From: Strix aluco
Lineage: Eukaryota; Chordata; Aves; Strigiformes; Strigidae
Direction of reading: 5' to 3'
DNA: 64,000 nt
NCBI RefSeq assembly: GCF_031877795.1
Contig: NC_133940.1
Location: 13,827,985 to 13,891,984 of the forward strand
Below the pieces are notes generated by a model that had not been told where the DNA came from, ran no database searches, and saw nothing but the letters and a program-made list of their open reading frames with translations. The position numbers were made by a program, and so were the translations under genes. Shown in pieces: positions 12,401-25,586 of the stretch (the first letter of the stretch is position 1; every line of letters starts with the position of its first letter).

Positions 12401-15400
12401 ATCTGGGCCACTGTGAGGTTGCTGCAATACATTCACTGGCAAATCTTACAGCTTGTCACAACAGAATCAAACTGATGTGGATTTGCTGTTTTTCACAAAT
12501 TTTTCATGCTTCCACGGCTTGGAAAAGCTCTGAACAGCCCTTTCGGCACTGACTCTGTCAAGGTGTGGAGTCTAGGTGATAACACCACACTGGTTTGCGT
12601 TTACTTCACGTTTGCACCTAGTGGGGAAGAAATGTGACCTCTTGTTGTTGAATGCATCCAACAAAACAGAGAGAGGAAAGAGAGGAGCATTCTGAATGTA
12701 CCTGGTTCTGGCTAATGTGCTGAATTTCAAAGCTGTTTATTGTTATAGAGCATAACCAACACTGAAAGGGACAGCTGACAGATAACCACAGCATGGCAAT
12801 ATTCTCCATATGCACATCCACAAGCTACTCAGGAAGAAAGAAACCACTGGGATCAGAATGCTGAGGCTGCTTTTCCTTTGTTTGATTTTTTCTTGTAGCT
12901 ATCTGTCAATTCACTACCCGACACACCATTGCCCCACTGTCCTGCTTACCTCCACGCTTACTCAGGCTGCTCAGCACCAACTTAGCTGGCATGAGGCTGA
13001 GTAATAACTTGCTGCAATTTGGGAGAGACATGCTGACAGACTGAGTATATACTTAGTCTGGGTGAGATTTTGTTCTATTTCTACATTTCCAATGAATTTT
13101 TCCTGGCTTAGAGTTCTTAAAACATCTCCAAATGGATACTACTTTAGTGGAAATTCAGTGTCTTCAGTGCCCACGCTGGACAAAGAGTAACAATTTGATT
13201 AGGAAGAGCTTATCATGCTTTGAGGTAGTGAGATAGACCAGACACCATCTTGAAGGCCTCTCTCTGAAAAGCTGCCTTCCATATCCAAAGCAAGTCACAG
13301 TTCAGACATAACGCTTGTAGACAACACCTTTAAATTTGATATCACTTGTGCCACTTAAAGGCTAGAATAAGCCTTTACATTTTATGAATACTGATTAGTT
13401 CAGCATCGTTGCCTCTTTTTTTCTCCTGCTGAGGAAACTTGAGATCACAGGAATTACTCTCACCTCAAGAGCAGGGGACAGAGTAAGATACTTGCAATTA
13501 AAACTTTAGGTCAGAGTGTCCAGTTTATGCAGGCACACAAGTATCCATGACACGGAGAATACTAATCCATACAACAGGCATGCAAGGCAAAGGAAGGTCT
13601 GTTGTGGGTAGACGTGTGATCGTAGCTTTCTACTACTGTTTGTTTTACTCATGATCCAGCTCTGAATCCAAGAACAGGCAGAAGAGCCACGCAGGAAATC
13701 ACAGGAATGAGAGTATTTTTATAAGTATATGCACATTTTTATAAGTATAACCTGCTTTGAAAAAGTCCCTTTCAACAAGCAGTTCCTTGCATTGAGGTCA
13801 GACACAGCAAATGCAGCTGAGCTATATCCAGTTTGTCTCTGCACGTTCCATGTGCTTCTCCTTCCATTTACCTCTGCATATCACTGTGTCAACCACTTAA
13901 GAAAGAACACAGGAGATTGATGGCAAGAAATTATCTAACTAAAATAATTACATTCTTAACTTACATTCTCTTTGAACGTAATTTAAAGGTAAAATGAGGA
14001 GAAAACAACCAACTTCCCCTGGACTGTTATCACATGGTTTGACTTCAGTGTTACTGAGGCAGGAAGACCTGTGAGTTGCTAGGTTTTGTGTGTTTTCTGG
14101 AGATTTTGTCTTTGTGGGTGTATAAATTCTCTCAGTTGTTTCCTTCAAGGAAACACAAACACAGCAAACATCTCCATGGTCAGCAAGCAGTGAGAGCTGT
14201 TGTCTGTCTCTCAGGTGATTAGATCCAGCTATACCAGGTTTTCACTTCCCAAGGTATCATCTTTCAGCAGTAATCATAATTTGGTTTTGGTTTTTTTAGT
14301 AGACCAATCTGTAAATAAATGCAACACGCAGTCCTCCTCTTGGGAAGGCTGTTTATTCTTTCTTATGAGGCTCAGAGATCTTTCATTCAGTGTTCTAAAG
14401 TATGTGAGACCATTCCACTGAATGAAAATGAGAGTTTGGACTCAATTTCACCAGACAGATGGGAAGGCATTTTTTAGGCAATTTTAATGTTAAACACTGC
14501 CTCTTTATTTAATACTGCAGGTATAAAACTCATAATAGAACATCAGGCAAAATAAACTATTGCGTAGTGATACATGTATGTGTGGTTATCTCATCCCCAA
14601 GTGACTGTAGCCTATTCTTTGTCATTTTCATCTACAGCCATCCTCTGTTGTGCTGAAGAAGCCTTGCAGATCTTCTCTCTGCCATTCAGCAGTCTTTTGA
14701 ACAACCCTCAGTAGAGCTTTGCAGCTTAATTAACTATCTCAGGTTTGCAGAAATCCAATCAAATCAATGTTGGAACTTGGTCTGAAGAATAGGAGTGGGA
14801 GTGAGGAAATAAGAGGTTTTTCCCTTTTCAATCACAGGCAACCCATTTCATGATATAACATGCCTGGTGACAGAAACTACAATACACAAAGCTAACTGCA
14901 TGTCTGAGTAGTCTGGGTACCCATGCTGGTTTGGAGTGTCTCAGAACTTCTTAGGAGTATAGTAGAACTTGTTTTCAGCTATTTTCTTCCCAAGTCTCTC
15001 TAGTCCAACATTATTCCTTGAGTATATGTCAATAAATCTATCAGCTCTCAACTGACAGTAAGGCTTTTAGGCATAGATCAGTCATTATATTTAGTACGAG
15101 CTACAGGCTACTTCACATTCCCTCTGTCTCCCAGGGTAGTCCTTCATCTTTTTCTGGTTTTTTTTTTTTTTTTTCTGTGGTAAGTAGCTGGCACAGGCTC
15201 TCTCTGGCTCTCTTTATCTATTGAGAAATGTATTATAATTAGAGTTCTTTAAGATTTTTAGCATTTCTAGAGGGAATTAGTTCTTTACAGAAGAAGGGTT
15301 TTCTCCATTGTGGGATTCATACCATAATTAGACAAAATGATGGGCTAAGTCCCAGTGGAAAAAATGCACTGTAATTGGTGTTCATTTTTATTGCATAAAC

Positions 15401-16640
15401 CCATGGAGATCATGCTGATTCCTCCTATTGCAGCCACTTCTGAAGCACAGTGTTCAATTTAAAACTGATGTATCATTATTATTTAGTGCTCACAAGTATC
15501 CTCAAGACCTTATCCATCTAAGAAGTTTAACATGAACCTTCTTCCTCTGAGAAAAATAAAGTGCCCAAAGAAAATTTAAGATCAGTGGCATCTGTGTTGC
15601 CTACTCTCAGAAGCAACAGATTACAGCCAGCCATGCCTTTCCTCATGTTCCTTGTTTAGGAATCCTTGAACTCAAGTCAGAAAAGAAACACTTGGCACGG
15701 CACAAATCATTTCTGTATGTCAAAGTAAGACACACAAAATAATTTCTTCCAGCCTACACAGTACATATGCCAAGAAAATAGCTGACTACAATCATAGAAC
15801 AGAGGTACCAACCACCAAAGTCAGATCTCATTGAGTACAAACAATATGTGGCCAGACTTTGTGGAAAATAAATAAAAATATTTAAATGGTTTATTGCATC
15901 TAACAAATCATTAATGAGGATGGTATTATTAAGAATTAACCAAATATTTGTAATTAGTTTTTAGATTAAAAATACCAGTCTTGCAAATTTTTGCTATTAC
16001 CTTGCTGATTTCAGAAATCCAGGATGCTCACAACTAAGCCAAGCAGTTAAATTCACCTCAACCACAAATGTATTTTTATGAAGGAACAAAACAGTACTCC
16101 ATGTATATGCAACTCTTCTGGCTAATTAGCACCTTGGGGTAGGTTGTTCATAAACAGAAAACAGTAAGGGACCTGAAATATATCCCAGCAGTACCTTGTG
16201 TAATACCAGTCTCAAAATCAACAAAGATTTCACTTGAATCCTCACCAAGTCACTGCCTTCCAAAATAAAAAATAAAATTCCAAGTTCAGAGAAACCAAAG
16301 GGAATGATTTTGCCTATCATGACAGAAATCTAAGGCCCTGGAGGGAAATGGGACGCTGTCTACTTCAGAAGATGTTTCCTTTTGATTTTAGACATGAATC
16401 ATTTCTTCAATATCAAAGCTTGTTACATTCAGAAAAATTCACTTATTTTTACTAGTTATGCCTGAAGTATCATTGTATCAACTGTGGGTGCTGCCAGACA
16501 ATTATATCCCTTTGATAAGGGACAGAAAAGGAACATTATTTGCTTCATGCCAAAGGCATTGGGTCAAGTTCAACACTGTCTGATAGCAACCTGATGCTGT
16601 TTTATACAATGATTGCCCAGTACTGCAGCCTTAAGGCAAG
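6440..16640. other. Gene-poor AT-rich interval
   Basis: About 10 kb with no gene, RNA or well-defined repeat I can support. Short exon-like stretches with donor-like ends exist (for example near 8620-8714 on + and 9619-9690 on -), but none has a recognisable protein or both good splice sites. A short patch at 7909-7935 vaguely resembles an old CR1-like repeat. A poly-T run lies at about 15161-15174. Confidence 0.5.
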
Positions 16641-16642
16641 GC

Positions 16643-16780
16643 CAGGTAGGACCGGGCTTTCAGCAGCCTGATCTAGTGGAAGGTGTCCCTGCCCAGGGGG
16701 GCAGGGGGATTGGAACTAGATGATCTTTAAGGTCTCTTCCAACCCAACTCATTCTATGGTTCTATGATTTTATGATTCTA
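16643..16780 (+). mobile_element. CR1 LINE 3'-end fragment, sense
   Basis: The segment contains the typical avian CR1 3' terminal sequence: GGAAGGTGTCCCTGCCC, then GGAACTAGATGATCTTTAAG and CTCTTCCAACCCAA. It ends in the terminal short repeats ATTCTATGGTTCTATGATTTTATGATTCTA. Only the last 140 bp or so of the element are present, the usual severe 5' truncation of CR1 insertions. No open reading frame remains. Confidence 0.88.
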
Positions 16781-16784
16781 AGTG

Positions 16785-19700
16785 TCCTCAGTCCAATTTT
16801 TGATGGCCGACTGCCTGTATCTCCACTGAAAGCTCAGGCCATTACCAAAAGGATTAGAAATGGACCATGCTGTGAAACATGAAGAATTTTCTCAGCCTTC
16901 GTAGTTCCACCTCCCAAGCAAAGCAAAGGAAAACTGACCTGTCTGTACATCTGCCAAGTATGTTTCACCTCACTTTTGGATTGATTGAAGACCTCAGTCT
17001 ACCCTCAGCTGTCAGTCCAATCTGTGATACACTTAAAAATCAGACAAACCAAAACCAAGGCTTCATTTGGACTGATTTAACCATGAATCACCATTAATAT
17101 GGCACAGTGACAAGAACGGTGCTTTGTAGTGTGCTGCTAACAGGAAACATTGGTACACAAAGCCTTAGGTAAATAAACAGTCACATTTAGTATCTGAACA
17201 TCTCTCAGTTTCATCAGGGAAAGGGAAAGGCAGTATTACTGTAGATGGAACTACAGGTGGCCATGCATAAGTATGTTACAGGGTGAAGCAAACAGGACTA
17301 TCGTGAGTTCAGCAAAGTTTTCTCTAGGGACAAGATAATGTAAAACAGTCTTGTTTTGACACTAGTGCATGCAGCAGTAATGACTCTCCCAAATGTAACA
17401 CTGAGCTCTGTTTTAGATCTAAGTCAGTTAAATTACACCTGGGATGAATCTGGTCCAATATTTCCGAGCAAGTTCTAGCAAGATTATTTATTTTAAACAG
17501 CTGAATGTTATCCTGGAATTATGATGCAAGAAATCCTGAGAGAAGATTCACCATTATATGTCGATACCTAAATAAGGGTATGTATTTGTAAAGTCCACAG
17601 GCACACACACTCAAAACAGCTTTCTAGTTGCAAACACGACTGTATCTCTCTCTTATGCATCCCTCTGCATACATTCTTAGGACATCAAAAAATAAAAGAC
17701 GTAATTTTTTATCTTCACATCTTTGTGAAATTCATCACATAACATTAACTATCTGGTTTGCCTCTGCATAAAATATTTCTAGCATTTCTGGTTGTAAAAA
17801 GAAGGCCATAAACCGGAAATGTATGCAAACAAAGATTGTTTCTGGTATTGATTCTTCGCACTATGATTCACTGCTGTATAAACATGCAAACAAAAAAATG
17901 GTGGCCCAGACAGAGCTGTTAAAGAATCTCCAAGTTGAGCTTAGTGGTTTTGGAAAGTATCTAGTAGCTACTTTGATCCCTAATGTCTAATGGAAACTAG
18001 ACTGCCTGTAAATAATAAGCTGACTATCATCTTATTAGTACAAACAGAAGGGAGAGATAAATGAATCACAACTCTGTCACTGCTATTAGCAAAGGCTTGG
18101 GGATGATGTAGAGGGTACAGTTCCTCTGAACAAGGCTTGGTGGAAACAGGCAGGCTTGGTGCATGAAACATCATTCGGTCTTTCAGGCCTTGTGCAGATC
18201 TGTGCTGGCTAGCTCTGTTGATTGGCTGGGAAGTGAATCTCATATCATTTCCCTATTTCACTTTGGTTTTGAAGAAAAACCAGGCACTGCAGATATAAAG
18301 ATGCTAGTACTATGCTGAAAAGATGGAGCAAAAAGGTTCCTGCACACTCGATGGGTTTTGATCCCCTTGATGCAGTGGGTGTGGGCAGCCCTCTACTGGT
18401 ATGAGCACCACTGATCATCTTTGCCCAACACCCGTGCTCCTTTCAGGCAGAATTAGAGTAGCTTTTCGTTAATTGTAGGGTATATTCAGCTAGTCTACAT
18501 ACTTCCAAAATCAATTTACTTGATCAGTGGACTTAGGTGTCCCTTAAGACTTCTGAAAAGCAATTTGAAGTGCCTACATAAACCCCTGATGCCGAGAGCC
18601 AGCTATTGGAAAACAATAGGCAAATGGACAGAGGTAAAATTTAGACTTGGGTTCATAGGTCACCTTCTTACCTATTTTTATGCTGCATGGCAAAGAGAGA
18701 TATTTGTATGTACTTGTATAGTTGGGACTGGCTGGGAAAAGGGAGGAACTCTGATCACTTGGAACTCTTTCCTAAAGATCTAAAACTGGTGTTGTACTTG
18801 AGCATAATATTCTAATTTCCTTCAAAAATGCACATCAAAAAGAATAACTGAAACATGAAATCTATCTCAGCACTTGCAAAAATGCATGCAAGGCACCTCA
18901 GGATTTGATTACATGTGCATCAGCACAAGCTGCCTTCAGAGAACAAAGCTCAATTGATTTCAGGGAGTCTGATTTGCCTGGATGAAAATGAATTTTTAAT
19001 AGATTTGGTTGTCAGAGGGATTATGCAGGAATATGAAATAGCAGGACATTCACACAGTGGATTGCTGTGGAGGTGTTTGCTGGTGGCTAGTAGGCAGAAA
19101 TAGTGGCATGTGTTTTCCACAGACAGCAAGGAGTAGTGCCAGGCTGTCACAGGCGGAGGTTCCCTGGGGAGCCGAAGGGACCAGTTGCCAGGAGACATCA
19201 CCATATCGAGCCTTCACAGCCAGGATAACGTTCCTTGCCATAGACCTCAGACTCCCTCCTATGTCTGCATACCAGCCTGTTTTGCAACCATTCTTCAAAT
19301 TATTTCCTTTACAATCTCCTAAATATCCCCAACACTTAGTGGAAATTACCAGCTTAGAGAAATTTTATTTGATACGAAGCTCATTTTCTGGTTCTTTAAC
19401 GCAAGCATTTTACCTTTGACAGAAACCTAGCTGAGGTATCAAGCATCAGTAAGGATCTAGTTCAACAGCTCGTACAAATCAGTTGAGCCACGCTCCCTGT
19501 AACAAGGATTGAAACACAGTATGTGCCACATTCCAGTGTAGAGGTGATCTTCTGCTTCATGGGCAGGGCAAAGACCAGCAGCACTTCACTTTGCTGAGCT
19601 TCCAGAAGTCACGTCTCAAAGGGTCATGACATTGTTTATATACAAAGTAAGACAGGAGTAATAAGCAGATACATAGTTATAGATATGTAATAAATACTAT

Positions 19701-20494
19701 TTATGTGTTAGTCTTCAGGGCCCTAAGATTCAGTGAGTCATTTTCTTGGTCTCCTCTGCAGAAGCGTAAGACCTTAAAAATCATGATTATCCCAGAACCT
19801 GGAGCTTTAAGGCACGCCATCAAATATTGAAAATATTGCAAAAAATTTATGAGAGTTGTCAGATCATGGACACTCATTCTAGCTAAGCCATAGCCTCCCC
19901 TTCCACTTCAAATGTGAAACATTTAGTCAGTGAACAGAGTTCCTCCATGCTGCTTCAGCACCTGTCTTCTGCTAGTCAGCCCTGAGGAAGAGGTGATCTA
20001 ACAGCCCCTTCACTATCTCCAGTCAGTCTGAGCCTTTGTGTATCTGTAGTCTATCTGACAATCCCCACTGCCAAATAACAATCCCACAAAGAGACAATTC
20101 AAAGGATGTAGAAATGTTGTGATAAAATATTTCAAAGTATACTATTTAAATATGCCTGACAAATGTTCCTGTTATTTTCCCAGACAAAGCATCTCTGAAT
20201 CATGGTAATATGAAGGAATCATTCCCCAAAATATGCTCCATCTAATTTTCACAGTTCTGTACAGTCACAGAAACATCATCCCCCACAGGTACAGCACTAC
20301 ATCTAAATGAGAGAGGAAAAGGAAGTGAACATTTTTTCAGTTCAAATTTATATAAAGCCAACTAGAAATAGAAGCAAGACTATCTTTACCCATTTTGCAC
20401 ATTCATAAACATATAAAAAGTACTGAAACATAATGTAATTTAGTGTGAAGAAGTCTAATTGCTCTCTTGTGCCTCATGTCATCCCCTGTACCAT
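16785..20494. other. Gene-poor interval
   Basis: No supported gene, RNA or repeat. Open frames are short and unsupported on either strand. Confidence 0.5.
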
Positions 20495-20500
20495 TATATC

Positions 20501-21103
20501 TGTCATGGTTTAAACCCGGATGGCAGCCAAACACCACGCAGCCGCTCACTCACCCTCTCCCACCCAGGGGAATGGGGGAGAGAATTGGAGGGGTAAAGGT
20601 AAGGAAACCCATAAGTTGAGATAAAACCAATTTAATAATTGAAGTAAAATGAAATTAAAATAATCATGATAATAGTAATAATAGAAAATACAAAGGACTA
20701 GTGCACAATGCAATTGCTCACCACCCGCTGACCGATGCCCAGCCCGTACCTGGCTAGCAATCCCAGAGGAGAGAAAATCCTGAAACCACAATCCTGGAAG
20801 AGAGAGCGAGCTTCCCGATCAACCCTTATCTATATACTGAACATGACGTTGTATGATACTGGAATATTCCATCGGCCAGTTTGGGTCCGTTGCTCTGGCT
20901 GTGCTCCCTCCCAGCTTCTTGTGTACCTGCGCACTGGCAGGACATAGGAAGTTGAAAAGTGCTTGACTTCTTAGCAACAACTAAAAACATCAGTGTATTA
21001 TCAACATTCTTCTCATACCAAATCCCATACTGAATTCAAAACACAGCACTATTCTAGCTACTAAGAAGAAAAAATTAGCTCTATCCCAGACGAAACCAGG
21101 ACA
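20501..21103. mobile_element. Solo LTR of an avian endogenous retrovirus (603 bp)
   Basis: The element begins TGTCATGGTTTAAACCC and ends ACCAGGACA, giving TGTC...GACA inverted termini. A 5-bp target duplication, ATATC, sits immediately outside at 20496-20500 and 21104-21108. The CACGCAGCCGCTCACTCACC block just inside the 5' end is one I associate with LTRs common in bird genomes. There is no gag, pol or env sequence on either side, so this is a solo LTR left by recombination between two LTRs. The intact 5-bp duplication fits an ERVL-type insertion, though 5 bp is not exclusive to that class. The plus-strand reading is assumed for the inside of the LTR; orientation was not independently fixed. 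Confidence 0.87.
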
Positions 21104-21108
21104 ATATC

Positions 21109-24080
21109 ACAAGCCAAGCAGAGAATCAATCTGTGCACAAAATACAAGGTAAAGGAAAGACAGGGTTGCATTGTTAACTAGCTAGTCATTGGCTTTTTCC
21201 TTCAAAGAAAATCAGACTTTGTAGGCTTATGGGTTTACCAGCCTTTCTGTTGGTGTATATTTTTAAATAATTCATTATGATTCATTATTTGATACACCAC
21301 CTGCAGCCCATGCATTTCAGGGGTCATCAGAGTTTTATTACAACAGTTGTGAGTTAAGTCTTTGGACTTCAAGAGCAAACTGAGGGCAATGTGTATTTCT
21401 CAAAAACCAAGATGTGAACCAACTAGTTTGTTTTTAAGCATTTTCTCACTTCTGAATAACATAATTATGGAGCTTTCAGGGCAAACTGTGGCAAGCTGAG
21501 CTGAATACAAAGTGACAGTGCTCAAAACTGAGCCATCCAGAAACATTTCAAATAAAGGCTAAGGAGAAGGGAGGAGGCATACATCATTTCTCACTTAACA
21601 AAAAGCTCACGCCATCTTCAGTTTCTTGCCCAGATGTTGTCATGGGAAGAAAATATCAGAACATAAATGATGCCATATAAAGCACAGATGGAAGCAAGCT
21701 CTCACAAGAATGTATCTTCCATTTGAGCCCCTTTCTAGCCTCTCTCTGGGGGTCTTGGGCTATATCATGTCAGATTGAGCCCATATTTCTTGAATGTCCC
21801 TGATAATATCCCACACACAGACCTTGGAGAGAAATAATTGGCACTGCAGAGAGACTCTCCAGCCCATAGCAGGGACAGGTTCACATAAGGTTTGCCCCAA
21901 AGGCAAGGGGCACTCAACTGCCTGAGCCACATGGCTCAGAAAATGTGATTACAGCTACTAATGGCAATGAAGGGGTAGACAGAGGTGCAATTCCCCAGCA
22001 CTTCTGCTAGTAGTGGTGCTTGTGCAGTTCAGGGAACTGATCTAACTGCAAACAAATCAGTTTCCTGTCAGACTGGTTCTCTGAACCGCATCACTATGTG
22101 GTTGTATATCTGTAGAAACACAGAGCAGGGGTAGCAAGAAAGGTCCAGAAACAAGGCATAGCACCAAGTCTGGATTCCATGATCTTTAACTGCCTTAAAA
22201 CTGCAAGGGATCAGCTCCAAGTATCTCAATCTGCAAACGATCTGTAGTTCTCATGGACCACAGCAGAATTGCGTATGGACAAAATTCTACTTATGCCCTA
22301 CACAATTTTAATTAAAAGAGCAGGTACACATTAGCATAAGATTAAGTCCTATAATGGATAACTTTCTCTTTTCTCTTTAGTTTAAAAACACCCTAACAAG
22401 CCTAATTCAATGTGTAAGTGGAATGTATCCTCCAGTGAAAACTCCAATGCAAATTTAAGTCACTGCAATGTTACTTGTGAATATTTTTTTCTTCTAGTCC
22501 CTATACAGCATGATGCTGGAAGTACCAGATGTAGAGGACACTGACTTTCAGTGACACATGGAAAATACCAAGCTGGAATCACACAGACCTGCTCCATACC
22601 ACAGAAATCATTCCAGTGATTTCTGAATTCTCTTCATTCTGGAAAGCAAACAAGCAAAACAGGGTCCTGTAGAAGCGAAATCCAGCACTCACACAATAAA
22701 AAGCAAAAGAATCAAATGCAAAACCTGATGTGTCATGATCCTGAACATACTGTATTTTAAGAATAGCTGTTTTAACCCTTATTTCAAACAAAACTGTATA
22801 TAACATCTTCCACAAGGAGTACTGAAAGAGATTCAGTATAAGGACTCCCTGTAACTGGTGCTCACTCATTCCTGGACATTTTTATTTGAGAAAACTGAAA
22901 GATAAATTCCATCTGACAGGCTAGTAATATTAGGTCTGTTTTTGCAAACTGCAGAGTATGGTCAGCAAGTTCTAGAAACTTGAAGGACCATGCTCTTATG
23001 CAATCAGGCCTTTTACACTTTGGAAGAAGAGCAGTATGCTTTCCTTCCTTTGAGCAGTCCTTTGATCACACAGGAATTAGTCCAAACCTCCTCTTAAGAG
23101 TAAGAAGTGCTTAAGAGAAAAGAAGAGGTCAGTGAATCTGTTTTTTTCTTGAGCTGCATGGGTTTATTGTTACCTAACCTGTCATTCTCCTAAAATGCCC
23201 AATGTTTAATTTAACTTGTGAATACCCTAAAGCACTGACAAGAACAACTGAGCAGTTTAGAAAATACCACCAAATGGGCACCCATTGACTGGAAGAATAA
23301 GAAGGTTTTCTGTATGCAAACATTAATAGTCAGAACACACCTAGATATAGAAATTTAACTCAGTACTACACAGACTGTACTCCACTTTCTCTCTCACTTG
23401 ATGGTTAGGAAGACTAGTATTACTCAAAGTGTCTTCACTTTTCTAAATACATGTTTTACTCTGCTGAAATTTGAGGCAGCAAACAGTGAGAGTATGAACA
23501 AGTTGCCACTCATGCATGGAGCATCTTCTTGTGAGTACCTTACTTTATTGGAACTTTAAGTTATGAGTGGATGGCTGAAAGCAGGGTCACAGGCGAGGTA
23601 CAACAGCAACCACTGTAAACCTGTTCTAACTGCAGAATGAATGTGTGGATTTATGACAGTGAGTTTATTTTTCAATTTTGGCAGAGTAAGAGCATACATG
23701 TGATGAGTTATAGTGCTTCAGTTACAAATGAGCAGTAATTTCCTAAACTACTGTAATTAACCTAATATAAAACAATGATATAAACATGAAAACACTCCAA
23801 TATATTTAAATTCTATCCTCCTCATTAAAAAAAAAAAAATTACAATAATTTAATGATTCTGTCCTTACCTTTTCTCACAAAGATTTACACATGTGCTGAC
23901 CCTCATCTCTGACACAACTGAAAAATTTAGCATCCTTCCTTTCATCCCAAAGTCTGACTTCCTATCCATCAGTTGTCAGGGCCTTGACTGTACTAGTAGG
24001 CCTTAATTGCCCGACCAGCCTCAGCTGGGGCTTCCACCTACACCCTCTGATGGGAACCTCATTTAAGTGCAGGCTTTAAG
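21109..24080. other. Gene-poor interval
   Basis: No supported gene or RNA. The minus-strand open frame at 22579-22869 has no recognisable family. From about 23935 to 24080 the sequence may belong to an unclassified repeat that the CR1 at 24083 interrupts. Confidence 0.45.
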
Positions 24081-24082
24081 TA

Positions 24083-24566
24083 GAATCATAGAACAGTTTG
24101 GGTTGGGAAGGACCTTAAAGATAATCTAGTTTCAGCTGTCATTCTTGTCCTCCTTCCCACCCTGAGCAGGGACACCTTCCACTAGACTAGGTTGCTCAAA
24201 GCCCTGTCCAACCTAGTCTTGAACACTGCCAGGGAGTGGGCAGACACAGCTTCTCTGGGCAACCTGTGCCAGTGTCTCACCACCCTCACAGGAAAGAATT
24301 TCTTCCTTACATTTAATCTTTCAGTTTAAAACCATTATCTGTTGTCCTATCCCTACACTCCCTGCTCAAGAGTCCCTCCCCAACTTTCCTGTGGCCCCCT
24401 TTAAGTAATGGAAGGCCACTATAAGGTCTCCCCAGAGCCTTCTCTTCTCCAGGCTGAACAACCCCAACTCTCTCAGCCTGTCCTCATAAGGAAGGTGTTC
24501 TAGCCCCCTGATCATCTTTGTGGCCCTCCCCACTTAGCAGGTCTATGTCTGTCTTACACTGGGATG
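24083..24566 (-). mobile_element. CR1 LINE 3'-end fragment, antisense (~480 bp)
   Basis: Read on + this is the reverse complement of a CR1 3' end. It starts GAATCATAGAACAGTTTGGG, followed by GGAAGGACCTTAAAGATAAT. The familiar blocks CTTGAACACTGCCAGG, CTTCTCTGGGCAACCTGTG, AAGAATTTCTTCCTTAC and CAGGCTGAACAACCCCAAC follow in order. It is 5' truncated (right end near 24566) and carries no reverse-transcriptase coding sequence. Confidence 0.92.
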
Positions 24567-24569
24567 ACA

Positions 24570-25430
24570 GAGGTGAGTTGTCTTTGCTACTAAGTTCTGC
24601 TCCTGACTTGCTGTTTGGGTTTCCTGGATTGACCTTGGAAATGGCATGTTACCTTGTATTTGTCTGGTGGTCACTGGACTGCTTGACATGTTGCTGCCAC
24701 TACTCTGCTTGCTTTTCTCTGGTGTGGTCACATTGTGTCCTGTTGGCAAGGTCTTTGCCTGGTTTGTGTTGTGGTTGCCCTCAGTTCCTGGCTTCCTTGT
24801 CCTGAGGGAGAGCAGTAAGAGCTGAGTAAGGCTGGTCAGGGCCTGTGCACTTACGACTCATATTGTTTTCCTCCACAGCATGTTTCCCAAGATAAAGGCC
24901 ACCCTCCTCCTGGACCTGTCTGCTGTCAGCACCATTTGCTTTAATCAAAAAATAAATACATTTCAGTGTGGCTCATTATGCTGAATGAAAGCAACAGGGG
25001 GCTAACGAGCACTGTGAATGAGCCATTAACATGGCAATCAGAGGTATCCTCAAGATAGCTACATCTTTTCTGCATCTTTCTTGGAACATTCAGTAGTCTA
25101 TACAGATGTGACCTCATCTATTCAATTTAATTCAGGGAATAAATAGATTTAGATGTCTAATTTAAGTAGTTTCTTTTTGTAGAATTATACATTGTGTTAC
25201 ACTTGCAAATAAGAAAGAAATCTGCTAGTTCAGTTTGTGCAACTGCTAAATGGTTATTCTTAGCCTTCAGTGGACAAGACTGTGTTAACAGATTTAATGT
25301 TCAGATTTTTTTTGAAACTGTTATCCCTCTGACCCCCGGGTTTTCATCACAAAGAGGAAATGTACCTGAAACAATAAATTTACTGGTGACTTCATCTTTG
25401 CAATTGATTTAACGTGGTTTAGCGCTGAAC
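24570..25430. other. Non-coding, unclassified
   Basis: No supported gene. The stretch to about 24830 (CTG-, TTG- and GGT-rich) could be part of a repeat interrupted by the neighbouring CR1, but I cannot name it. Confidence 0.35.
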
Positions 25431-25437
25431 AGCATTT

Positions 25438-25586
25438 TTATTTTTCAGAAAGGGCCTTCATCTCCAGCCTCAGCTCCTGCCTGATTTCTTGTTCTTCGGC
25501 TCTTAGGATCACATTCCACAGGGAGCTGTCATGCCTTTGCTCAAGGGAGTACTTTTCCTCAGTCCTCGTAAGGTAGTAAGACCAGC
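25438..25586 (-). CDS. Candidate terminal coding exon of an unidentified minus-strand gene
   Basis: On the minus strand a good acceptor (CTTTTCTGATGCTGTTTCAG) opens into 48 codons ending in TAA. Two nucleotides at the start complete a codon split with the previous exon. The peptide is charged and coiled-coil-like, with WSYYLTRTEEKYSLEQR followed by HDSSLWNVILRAEEQEIRQE, and ends ...MKALSEK. An AATAAA on the same strand overlaps the stop codon (GAAAAATAAAA), giving a ready 3' end. I do not recognise the family. No matching upstream exon was found with confidence between here and CpG island 1, from which a divergent gene could start. It may be the last exon of a small gene divergent from ALG13, or a relic. 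Confidence 0.38.

Noticed and set aside
15784-15800. CAATCATAGAACAG resembling a CR1 3' tail
   Set aside because: Only the first dozen bases match and none of the following CR1 blocks are present.
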